From a virus: a DNA stretch of 20,665 nt. Both the position numbers and the translations under genes were made by a program. Below, piece by piece: positions 15,326 to 20,338 of the stretch (positions are counted from its first letter, which is position 1; each line of letters starts with the position of its first letter). The stretch spans positions 1 through 20,665 of the IMG/VR virus record IMGVR_UViG_3300047553_000097. The stretch is one strand, 5' to 3'. Under the pieces are notes generated by a model. The model saw only the letters and a program-made list of their open reading frames with translations. It ran no database searches and had not been told where the DNA came from.

Positions 15326-15780
15326 GCTTCCCCCTTAATGCCGTGTGCGGCTTCGATTTCATATGCGTAATCCATCAGGCATTGATGCTCTGTTTTGTGT
15401 TCGACATCCGCATCGCACGTTGCTCTTGCCCAGCACATCAACTTCTGCTCATCCGTCAGCGGCTTGCGCTTATGTGGCTCCGCCACGGGTGGTGGGGTGG
15501 TGTAGCCAGCATAAAGTGGCGTTCTACCTTCTGGCACTTCTTCGCCGTATCCGTTGAAAATATAGATGTTGTTGATTCCAAGGTCGGCGTGACCAATCAA
15601 CTCCAATCGCTTTCCTGCCACAGGCTCATCCTTTGCTTCTAGTGCGGCTTTAATGGCGGTGATGGCTTCTTCAATCTCAGGCAACCATGCTTTTTCTTTT
15701 GGCAAGTAGTAACCATCAACCAAACTGTTTGCCACTTCCAACGCCTCCAATGCTAATTTGAGTGCTTCAGTCTGTGTCAT
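15322..15780 (-). CDS. Conserved phage protein with N-terminal helical repeat
   Basis: 152 residues. The N-terminal part (MTQTEALKLALEALEVANSL ... EEAITAIKAALEAK) is a helical motif frequent in phages of proteobacteria; the middle has a Pro-rich tail-like stretch (PLYAGYTTPPPVAEPHKR), followed by KPLTDEQKLMCWARATC and a C-terminal AYEIEAAHGIKGEA. These pieces recur as cut-and-paste modules in phage hypothetical proteins. The function is unknown. ATG overlaps the glutaredoxin stop (ATGA) and its own TGA overlaps the next gene. Confidence 0.65.
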   Translation of the reverse strand: MTQTEALKLALEALEVANSLVDGYYLPKEKAWLPEIEEAITAIKAALEAKDEPVAGKRLELIGHADLGINNIYIFNGYGEEVPEGRTPLYAGYTTPPPVAEPHKRKPLTDEQKLMCWARATCDADVEHKTEHQCLMDYAYEIEAAHGIKGEA

Positions 15781-16013
15781 GTCATTCCTAACTTCTTTAA
15801 AGCAGCCTGTAACCCTGCCAAACCACCTACTCTTTGGTCACCAATGAATATCTGTGGCATCTGTCTAGCTTCTGGATAGTTCGCAACAAAGTTAGCAAAC
15901 CTGTCACCAGTCTCAATGTCTATCTCTTTGTATTCAAGATTCAAAGTCTTGAGTAGATTCTTAGCTGTCACGCAATTGGGGCAGCCAGATTTTGTGTAGA
16001 TAGTAATGTTCAT
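15777..16013 (-). CDS. Glutaredoxin
   Basis: 78 residues, the normal size for a single-domain glutaredoxin. Active site C11-P-N-C14 after TIYTKSG, the cis-Pro motif MPQIFIGD (P53), and GG at 63-64 are all present, so the fold and both catalytic cysteines look intact. It should use glutathione to reduce disulfides, such as those of a ribonucleotide reductase; no reductase gene is in the window. It overlaps its neighbours by 4 nt on each side. Confidence 0.92.
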   Translation of the reverse strand: MNITIYTKSGCPNCVTAKNLLKTLNLEYKEIDIETGDRFANFVANYPEARQMPQIFIGDQRVGGLAGLQAALKKLGMT

Positions 16014-16294
16014 GCTTTTGCCCTCGCTCGGATGGCGGCTTCAATTTCAATGCTTCCGCCAAACATGGCAACAATGTCAATACATGCCTCACGCTCAAGT
16101 GCCATTGCTACATCAACTACTTTCTCAGCCGCTTTCATTGCGGCATCAGTTAATAGTTCACGCTCATGCTGTGCTACTAGTTTGGCAAAAGCTTCAAGCC
16201 CGTATTCATCGCACACAAATGTGTGACGACCCCGATTGTCTATAGCTATATCGCAGACCTGTTTAGCCATCTCAATGATTTCCTCCTGTGTCAT
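16010..16294 (-). CDS. Conserved phage protein, helical
   Basis: 94 residues: MTQEEIIEMAKQVCDIAIDN, then DEYGLEAFAKLVAQHERELL, a long helix (AAMKAAEKVVDVAMALEREA), and AAIRARAKA at the end. This layout (EEIIxMAxxAG, LExFAxLVAxxER.., REACxxxxE, AAIRARG) is a very common phage family whose function is not known, recognised from recall. ATG overlaps the upstream stop and its TGA overlaps the glutaredoxin start by 4 nt. Confidence 0.72.
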   Translation of the reverse strand: MTQEEIIEMAKQVCDIAIDNRGRHTFVCDEYGLEAFAKLVAQHERELLTDAAMKAAEKVVDVAMALEREACIDIVAMFGGSIEIEAAIRARAKA

Positions 16295-16467
16295 TTGACT
16301 CTCCTGAACTCTTGTCTTTCAGGAGGAGGAGGCGTCATTCTCTCACTAGGAGGAGTCCATCCATGCTTTCTCCAAAGAGCCTGTACGTCAGAACCTGATT
16401 CCCATTTAAAGTCTTTCAAAGGAACAGATGGATAGCTGATCTTTGAATATGGTGGTTTTTCAATCAT
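16291..16467 (-). CDS. Small phage protein with WRKHGWTPPSE motif
   Basis: 58 residues from ATG 16467. A GTG at 16476 would add three residues, but GGGAG touches that GTG directly, whereas it lies 8 nt from ATG 16467, which also forms an ATGA overlap with the previous stop. The product is MIEKPPYSKISYPSVPLKDF ... DVQALWRKHGWTPPSERM with a Pro-rich, basic end. The short WRKHGWTPPSE segment is one I remember from small phage proteins. The function is unknown. Confidence 0.6.
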   Translation of the reverse strand: MIEKPPYSKISYPSVPLKDFKWESGSDVQALWRKHGWTPPSERMTPPPPERQEFRRVK

Positions 16468-16778
16468 GCTGTCCACTCCCTTTCTGAACGACCTGAATCT
16501 GATTTGACTGTCTTACCAGTTAACTTGATAAGCCTAATCTTCTGCATTTCATTTAAGCGCCTGGCAACCTGATTTGAGTCTAGGTTTGTCATGGCTGAGA
16601 TTCCATCTTTACCGAGTGGCCCATAAGTCTGTAGGCACTCTAAGATTATTTGGAAGTGGTGGGAAACAACAGGCTTGATTGCTTCTGCTGCCTCATGTGA
16701 TGTCACAGGGTCTGTTTTCCTAACTCTAGGAAACTCAGGCATTGGGAACAATCTTTCAAAAGCACTTTTAATATCCAT
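16464..16778 (-). CDS. Winged-helix DNA-binding protein
   Basis: 104 residues. Residues 20-35 (RKTDPVTSHEAAEAI) lead a winged-helix domain: HFQIILECLQTYGPLGKDGI, SAMTNLDSNQVARRLNEMQK (recognition helix region) and a wing IRLIKLTGKTVKSDSGRSER. This arrangement is common in phage proteins of unknown target. The start ATG at 16778 follows AGGAGTTAA (16789-16781). It is the first gene after the HNH/RNA cassette and starts a run of ATGA-linked genes, so it may regulate this operon, but no operator has been shown. Confidence 0.7.
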   Translation of the reverse strand: MDIKSAFERLFPMPEFPRVRKTDPVTSHEAAEAIKPVVSHHFQIILECLQTYGPLGKDGISAMTNLDSNQVARRLNEMQKIRLIKLTGKTVKSDSGRSEREWTA

Positions 16779-16796
16779 TATTAACTCCTATTTATT

Positions 16797-16965
16797 GAAC
16801 TGGTGAGAGCTACTCACGTTCGTCCGGCAGAATTGCCCGTTTTCGCCCTCGTATTGGTGAAGCCTACTCGCTACGTCTGTGATAGCTAAACGGGAGGGAC
16901 TTGCACCCCTTACTTTGTCCTCGCACAGCATCCGCTTTTGGCTTCGTAAACTTAGAATGGCACAA
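16797..16965 (-). ncRNA. Structured non-coding stretch with pseudoknot potential, downstream of HNH gene
   Basis: No gene fills 16779-16965, and base composition is clearly more G/C-rich than its surroundings. Pairings (forward coordinates): 16859-16864 with 16940-16945 (6 bp, GAAGCC/GGCTTC); inside that 16877-16881 with 16924-16928 (5 bp); inside that 16895-16898 with 16907-16910 (4-bp stem, 8-nt loop). Crossing them, 16836-16842 pairs with 16888-16894 (7 bp, CCCGTTT/AAACGGG), which makes a pseudoknot. A 5-bp hairpin GTGAG/CTCAC sits at 16803-16817. Transcription would be leftward, from the HNH gene side. The RNA's identity is unknown: I find no canonical group I core (GACTA/TAGTC) or tRNA acceptor pairing. 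One open frame runs across it on the minus strand but looks accidental. Confidence 0.45.
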
Positions 16966-17439
16966 TTACTCATAAATTGGTTTATTTTCTCTGTGCCATA
17001 AATGATGACATTTAATGCAAAGCCATCTAACCTCCAAAGGTTTTGTATAGTCATCGTGATGCGCCTGAACTAATATTGTTGATTCGCAAATTGAGCATGA
17101 ATCGGCTACTTTAAGTTTTCCATCTCTTATGTAATTTCGTGTTATTACATGAGCTGCATACTTTAATGGATACCTTTTTCTGTACGATTCGGTTGCTTTT
17201 TTCCTTGAAATCTTTCCTTGCTCAGTTTTCTGGTAATCGGCTCTTGCTTCTACTCTGTGAGGAAGATTTGCTCTTTTTTTATCATATTGTCTGGCTTTTT
17301 CAATGTTCGCATTTCTATGTTTTTTTACTCTATCTTTAACGCATTCAGAGCATTTATTTAAATGCCCATCAGCCATCATTGGATGTTTATAAAATTCACA
17401 TAAAGGCTTTTCTTGGTTGCATTCACGACATACCTTCAT
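16966..17439 (-). CDS. HNH homing endonuclease with N-terminal zinc finger
   Basis: 157 residues. An N-terminal CxxC...CxxC finger (C4, C7, C30, C33: KVCRECNQEKPLCEFYKHP) resembles that of the HNH protein at 2687-3223. A basic linker (VKKHRNANIEKARQYDKKR) leads to the nuclease core: C115-S-I-C118, AHHDDYTKPLEVRWLCIKCH (H127-H128, C141xxC144, H145) and H149. The HHDDY...P..V.WLC..CH..WH pattern is typical of phage HNH homing proteins. ATG at 17439 follows GGAGA at about -7. It interrupts the packed leftward operon and is followed by the structured non-coding stretch, so it is probably mobile. Confidence 0.9.
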   Translation of the reverse strand: MKVCRECNQEKPLCEFYKHPMMADGHLNKCSECVKDRVKKHRNANIEKARQYDKKRANLPHRVEARADYQKTEQGKISRKKATESYRKRYPLKYAAHVITRNYIRDGKLKVADSCSICESTILVQAHHDDYTKPLEVRWLCIKCHHLWHRENKPIYE

Positions 17440-17454
17440 AACTTCTCCTTTGGA

Positions 17455-17477
17455 ATGGTATGTAGCTAATATACCAT
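17455..17477. repeat. 7-bp inverted repeat upstream of the HNH gene
   Basis: ATGGTAT (17455-17461) and ATACCAT (17471-17477) are perfect complements around a 9-nt centre (GTAGCTAAT) which itself contains TAGCTA. The repeat lies in the 39-nt gap between the upstream stop (TAG at 17481-17479) and the HNH start, just before its ribosome site. It could be the 5' stem of the inserted cassette, a protein binding site or a control hairpin; there is no T-run to suggest a terminator. Confidence 0.5.
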
Positions 17478-17478
17478 A

Positions 17479-17718
17479 CTAAAATGGCATATCGTCTGAA
17501 TCGAAGCCAGTCGCTTTAGACCGCTCAGAATGCTTTGCCATAGGTTCTTTAGGTGATACTGCCAAACCCATGAATTTACCGCTCTTACCTTCTTTTACCC
17601 ATGCTGATAGCCAATAGTCTTTGCCATCAACAGTAATATTCCCTTTGTATGTTGGCGACCTATCATTTTCAATTTTGTCATTTTTGAAAAGTACACCACT
17701 GTTATCACGTTTTTCCAT
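17479..17718 (-). CDS. Small OB-like ssDNA-binding protein candidate
   Basis: 79 residues. Beta-rich core: SGVLFKNDKIENDRSPTYKG, NITVDGKDYWLSAWVKEGKS and KFMGLAVSPKEPM, then an acidic tail ending FDSDDMPF. The tail resembles the DDxPF tip that SSB proteins use to recruit partners. The neighbour is a single-strand annealing protein, which commonly pairs with an SSB in phages. The domain is short for a full SSB (usually about 110 residues for the OB fold), so it may be a reduced OB protein. AAGGAAA precedes ATG 17718. The TAG stop abuts the HNH cassette. Confidence 0.55.
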   Translation of the reverse strand: MEKRDNSGVLFKNDKIENDRSPTYKGNITVDGKDYWLSAWVKEGKSGKFMGLAVSPKEPMAKHSERSKATGFDSDDMPF

Positions 17719-17719
17719 A

Positions 17720-18376
17720 TTAAATTTCCTTTGCCTTTTTCAAAGCTGTACGCACTTTACTGGGAAGCAAAGTCCACAAGGCCACCTTTTGATCGGCCTC
17801 TAGGTTCTCTCCTTCTAACTTAACCCAAGCTGCCTTGGGTTCTTCACCATCGCAAAGAGCAATCAATTCCATTGCTAACTCTCTGAGATAATTCTGCTCA
17901 TCTTTTGGGAGGCTATCCATAGCACCCTGAGTAGGTGTAATAACGACTGTTTTACCCTCTTCAGGCAAGTCTTCACCGCTATACAAGTACATACCCAAGC
18001 CATGAAGGGCTAGAGCCTTTGTCATACAGCGCATGATGGCTGTGTTGACAGCAAAAGCATCAGGTTTAGGGATTGCTTTGTTGCGGTAGTCCATCACAGG
18101 CAATTGGCAAGTCATTGGTTTGCCAAACATTGTGACTGTGACGAACACCATTGCTGTGCCATTGATGTCCATAAAGCACTTGCCATCGAACATCTCTACC
18201 CTGTAAGTAGCATTAGCATCTGCTTTGAGAGCTTCTGCCCATGCCCAAGCCCACGATAGGTAGGATAAGCCGTTCTTTTTCTCAACATGGTCGTTGACAT
18301 TCTTTGCCAACAACTTTGCAATGAGTTCTTTTCTGTCAACCAATAAGCCTGGTTGGTTTGGGTCTTGTGTAAACAT
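17720..18376 (-). CDS. Single-strand annealing protein (Sak/DUF1071 family)
   Basis: 218 residues. DUF1071-type features: YLSWAWAWAEALKADANATY (residues 39-58), GTAMVFVTVTMFGKPMTCQL, then PVMDYRNKAIPKPDAFAVNT and IMRCMTKALALHGLGMYLYS, GEDLPEE. The C-terminal part (ALIALCDGEEPKAAW, LPSKVRTALKKAKEI) is helical and more variable, as is usual. Such proteins anneal complementary single strands during recombination-dependent replication. ATG 18376 follows AGGAGTTAA (18386-18378), whose TAA is the stop of the upstream gene. The OB-like protein gene follows at once. Confidence 0.85.
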   Translation of the reverse strand: MFTQDPNQPGLLVDRKELIAKLLAKNVNDHVEKKNGLSYLSWAWAWAEALKADANATYRVEMFDGKCFMDINGTAMVFVTVTMFGKPMTCQLPVMDYRNKAIPKPDAFAVNTAIMRCMTKALALHGLGMYLYSGEDLPEEGKTVVITPTQGAMDSLPKDEQNYLRELAMELIALCDGEEPKAAWVKLEGENLEADQKVALWTLLPSKVRTALKKAKEI

Positions 18377-18377
18377 A

Positions 18378-18557
18378 TTAACTCCTGTAAGTATCTAACT
18401 CTTGTTGAATGATTTTCTTTTGTGTTTCAAGGCTGAAGTACTTGAAATCGATAAAGTCATCGGAACAGCATGACTGATTTGTTTTTACTGTTAAACAGTA
18501 TTGGCAGTAGTGAATCCCTGAGAATTCTTCTATGTAAGTTTCAAGCAAGGATTTCAT
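18378..18557 (-). CDS. Small Cys-rich protein
   Basis: 59 residues from ATG 18557, which overlaps the previous TAA (TAATG); a longer frame to 18587 would use TTG, so it is not preferred. The product MKSLLETYIEEFSGIHYCQY contains HYCQYC and QSCC pairs (C18, C21, C30, C31), then DFIDFKYFSLETQKKIIQQE. The cysteines could bind zinc. Its last codons, AGG AGT TAA, form the ribosome site of the next gene. I do not recognise a family. There is no clear Shine-Dalgarno before its ATG, so translation probably depends on coupling. Confidence 0.6.
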   Translation of the reverse strand: MKSLLETYIEEFSGIHYCQYCLTVKTNQSCCSDDFIDFKYFSLETQKKIIQQELDTYRS

Positions 18558-18757
18558 TAGTGGAGGCTTTCGTAAGCTAATTCCCAAAGAACATCACTTG
18601 CTAGGATTGTGAGTTTATCTAACTCATCTTCTGTCAGAGGTGTTCCATCTTCATAGCAAGCATAGCTAAAGTATGCGTCTGCGAAATCAGGATAGTCTTT
18701 GCTGTCTACCCCATCCACTTCCATATCCACTACTTTTTTTCCATTTAATATCGGCAT
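18557..18757 (-). CDS. Small acidic conserved phage protein
   Basis: 66 residues: MPILNGKKVVDMEVDGVDSK, DYPDFADAYFSYACYEDGTP, LTEDELDKLTILASDVLWEL, AYESLH. The PDFxDAY...DG.xLT..EL....D.....AYE pattern recurs in many phages, recognised from recall; the function is unknown. ATG 18757 follows AGGAGTTAA (18769-18761). It is the first gene of the leftward operon and lies next to the divergent control region. The stop TAA overlaps the next ATG. Confidence 0.7.
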   Translation of the reverse strand: MPILNGKKVVDMEVDGVDSKDYPDFADAYFSYACYEDGTPLTEDELDKLTILASDVLWELAYESLH

Positions 18758-18870
18758 TTGTTAACTCCTGTTAAACGTGGTTTTGTTGTCCACATCGATA
18801 ATGTGCCACAGCTTTTTAACCTTTTACATAGGTATTTACCCCTAGTGACAAACAAAAAAACAACATTATT
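18758..18870. promoter_or_regulatory. Divergent control region with dyads and candidate leftward promoter
   Basis: 113 nt between divergent genes. CACAT-CGATA-ATGTG (18791-18805) is an inverted repeat that extends imperfectly as TGTNNCACAT. GGTA-TT-TACC (18831-18840) is a second dyad, within TAGG...CCTA. GTGG at 18777-18780 also pairs with CCAC. On the minus strand TTGTCA (18851-18846) lies 15 nt before TATGTA (18830-18825), a weak sigma70-like candidate with a short spacer that overlaps the second dyad, as a repressed promoter might. I find no convincing rightward promoter, and the rightward gene has no clear Shine-Dalgarno. No repressor is visible nearby except the two winged-helix proteins. 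Confidence 0.4.
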
Positions 18871-19053
18871 ATGTTTGGCATGAACATCGAACAAATGGAA
18901 CAAACTTGTGCGGAAACCCTACAGGGCTACGCTAATCGCATGGCTAGTGTCTATGTGGATCATCCAGAGGACTTCACAGCGGCTGTAACGGCTTTGCTTG
19001 CCAGGACTCTTGAAATTCACCTGAACAAACCAATTGACCTAGAAAAACTATGA
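18871..19053 (+). CDS. Small hypothetical protein, first rightward replication-module gene
   Basis: 60 residues: MFGMNIEQMEQTCAETLQGY, then ANRMASVYVDHPEDFTAAVT and ALLARTLEIHLNKPIDLEKL. It is helical and acidic, with no domain I recognise. The start may be ATG 18871 or ATG 18880; neither has a clear Shine-Dalgarno, so the start is uncertain. TGA at 19051-19053 overlaps the next ATG (ATGA), which supports it as real. Confidence 0.55.
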   Translation: MFGMNIEQMEQTCAETLQGYANRMASVYVDHPEDFTAAVTALLARTLEIHLNKPIDLEKL

Positions 19054-19412
19054 CCCAAGAAAGACTCATTAAGGCTTTACAGAATGGCCCGCTAACATCT
19101 TCTGAAGTGGCAGACTTAACTGGTATGCCAAAGGCTACTGTTTTGTCAACAGCAAAGAAGTTACGCTACAAAGGTGAACTCACTACTGAGATTGTGAAAG
19201 TAGGACGCCATAACTTAGCTAAGTACACCTTGGCAGATCACATGATTGAAAAGAGAGTTAAGCCTACAGTAGACGAAACAGGTCGCTGCTTACTCAATCC
19301 TTTTGATATCAGGAACGCTAAAGGCATCTTTACTAAGGCTGAGTACGCTGTGATGAATGCACAAGCTCGTAGGCTTTTTAAGGGAAACCCTGATTTCACA
19401 AAAAATGCTTGA
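19050..19412 (+). CDS. Winged-helix DNA-binding protein
   Basis: 120 residues. The N-terminal winged-helix domain (MTQERLIKALQNGPLTSSEV, ADLTGMPKATVLSTAKKLRY, KGELTTEIVKVGRHNLAKYT) is of the MarR or phage-regulator type, with the recognition helix around PKATVLSTAKKL. The C-terminal part (CLLNPFDIRNAKGIFTKAEY, AVMNAQARRLFKGNPDF) is a separate helical piece. It could regulate the promoters next to it, both the divergent region and 19415-19443. ATG overlaps the previous stop by 4 nt. Confidence 0.7.
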   Translation: MTQERLIKALQNGPLTSSEVADLTGMPKATVLSTAKKLRYKGELTTEIVKVGRHNLAKYTLADHMIEKRVKPTVDETGRCLLNPFDIRNAKGIFTKAEYAVMNAQARRLFKGNPDFTKNA

Positions 19413-19414
19413 TG

Positions 19415-19443
19415 TTTACAAAGTAGAATAGTTTTGATATTAT
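19415..19443 (+). promoter_or_regulatory. Sigma70-like promoter for the DUF1376 gene
   Basis: TTTACA at 19415-19420, a 17-nt spacer, then TATTAT at 19438-19443. Both boxes match 5 of 6 consensus bases with ideal spacing. It lies just after the winged-helix gene stop and would give a leader of about 90 nt before the DUF1376 start. It is the best promoter candidate in the window; activity is predicted only. Confidence 0.6.
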
Positions 19444-19448
19444 GGAAT

Positions 19449-19520
19449 CCAGCTAGGTACGAAGTCATGAGCGTACCGAAAAGAGTTAACCCTTCTCCTG
19501 CTGGCAATTCCTTTAAGGGT
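19449..19520 (+). other. Foldable 5' leader with pseudoknot potential
   Basis: Between the promoter and the DUF1376 start. CCAGC (19449-19453) can pair with GCTGG (19500-19504); within this, GGTACG (19456-19461) pairs with CGTACC (19472-19477) around a 10-nt loop. ACCCTT (19489-19494) pairs with AAGGGT (19515-19520), crossing the outer stem, so a pseudoknot is possible. No known riboswitch motif is recognised. A short ORF (19467-19526) overlaps it, and its ATG is in the hairpin loop. Chance pairings of 5-6 bp are not rare at this length, so this is tentative. Confidence 0.35.
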
Positions 19521-19526
19521 GGTTAA
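19467..19526 (+). CDS. Possible 19-residue leader peptide
   Basis: ATG 19467 to TAA 19524-19526 encodes MSVPKRVNPSPAGNSFKGG. AGG ends 9 nt before the ATG (19455-19457), a weak ribosome site. It ends 14 nt before the DUF1376 start, which itself lacks a good Shine-Dalgarno, so the short frame could be a coupled leader peptide, or a chance frame in a structured leader. Basic, Pro/Gly-rich, with no hydrophobic segment. I do not recognise it. Confidence 0.35.
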   Translation: MSVPKRVNPSPAGNSFKGG

Positions 19527-19540
19527 AAAAAGCGGTAATT

Positions 19541-20338
19541 ATGCACTTCTACAAGTTCCATATTGGTGACTATATGAGTCACACACGCCATCTTTCACAC
19601 TACGAAGATTTGGCGTACAGGCGATTGCTTGACTTCTATTTTCTCCATGAGCAACCGATCAAGCATCGGGATGCAGCTCGACACATTGGCATGAAAGACC
19701 ATGAAGAGGATGTATTAACAGTCCTCAACGAGTTTTTCATATCAACAGAAAATGGATTTGTTAACGCCTATGCTGATAAACAAATTGCAGAATTTCACAA
19801 ACATCAGGCGGTTTCTGCTTATGGTGCGTTCATCAGGGACAATCCATCTTTGAAAGAAATTCTTAGTAAAGAAGACTTTGTATTTCATTATTTGGCAAAA
19901 TCCATAGATGTTTATATAGGTACATTAAGGGGTAATGATGTACCCATCATCGCTACATCATCGGTAGACGATGCACCAGTAACCAATAACCAGAAACCAT
20001 TAACCACTAACCATAAAGAGAAAGCAACTGGCGTTGCCTGTCCACCAGATGTTGAACAACAAGTTTGGGATGATTGGAAACAACTCAGGAAAGCAAAGAA
20101 AGCGCCTGTGACTGAAACTGTTGTAAACAGCGCAAGAAAAGAAGCTGGCAAGGCAGGCATGAGCTTTAGCGACTTCTTAACTGTTTGGTGTGCGAGAGGC
20201 TCTCAAGGTTTGCAAGCTGATTGGTTAAAACCTGAAGAGAAAAATCTAAGCAAGACTGGTCAAATGAACCAAAGAGTTATCTCTGGTTTAACAAGAGGCT
20301 TAATCGGAGGTGGCAATGTCAAATTACTTGGAAACTGA
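19541..20338 (+). CDS. DUF1376 phage replication protein
   Basis: 265 residues. The N-terminal DUF1376 domain (residues 1-90) opens MHFYKFHIGDYMSHTRHLSH then YEDLAYRRLLDFYFLHEQPI, the family signature (FxIGDYxxxTxHLSxxEDxAYRRLLDxYY). A linker follows, then a C-terminal WDDWKQLRKAKKAPVTETVV ... FLTVWCARGSQGLQADWL motif seen in phage replication initiation and helicase-loading proteins. It probably acts with the downstream protein at the origin. ATG 19541 has no strong Shine-Dalgarno (AAGCGG nearby), so translation may depend on the leader. Confidence 0.85.
   Translation: MHFYKFHIGDYMSHTRHLSHYEDLAYRRLLDFYFLHEQPIKHRDAARHIGMKDHEEDVLTVLNEFFISTENGFVNAYADKQIAEFHKHQAVSAYGAFIRDNPSLKEILSKEDFVFHYLAKSIDVYIGTLRGNDVPIIATSSVDDAPVTNNQKPLTTNHKEKATGVACPPDVEQQVWDDWKQLRKAKKAPVTETVVNSARKEAGKAGMSFSDFLTVWCARGSQGLQADWLKPEEKNLSKTGQMNQRVISGLTRGLIGGGNVKLLGN

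Noticed and set aside
15148-15642. 164-codon plus-strand frame opposite the leftward operon
   Set aside because: It overlaps two well-supported leftward genes; Cys/His/Trp-rich composition is typical of antisense frames.
16836-16842. Intrinsic terminator from the GGCA/TGCC hairpin at 16826-16837
   Set aside because: The stem is short, overlaps the crossing helix and has no T-run after it.
16895-16910. tRNA-like T-arm (GTGCAAGT loop) on the minus strand
   Set aside because: No acceptor stem, anticodon arm or D-arm could be matched at the right distances, so no tRNA is called.
16788-17054. 88-codon open frame on the minus strand across the structured non-coding stretch
   Set aside because: It starts inside the HNH gene in another frame, has no ribosome site and no protein-like composition; best seen as a chance open frame in G/C-richer sequence.
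16779-17478. Canonical group I intron
   Set aside because: The HNH gene and pseudoknot suggest it, but no GACTA/TAGTC P7 core is present, no coding gene is interrupted, and the possible ends do not give the usual U before and G at the end.
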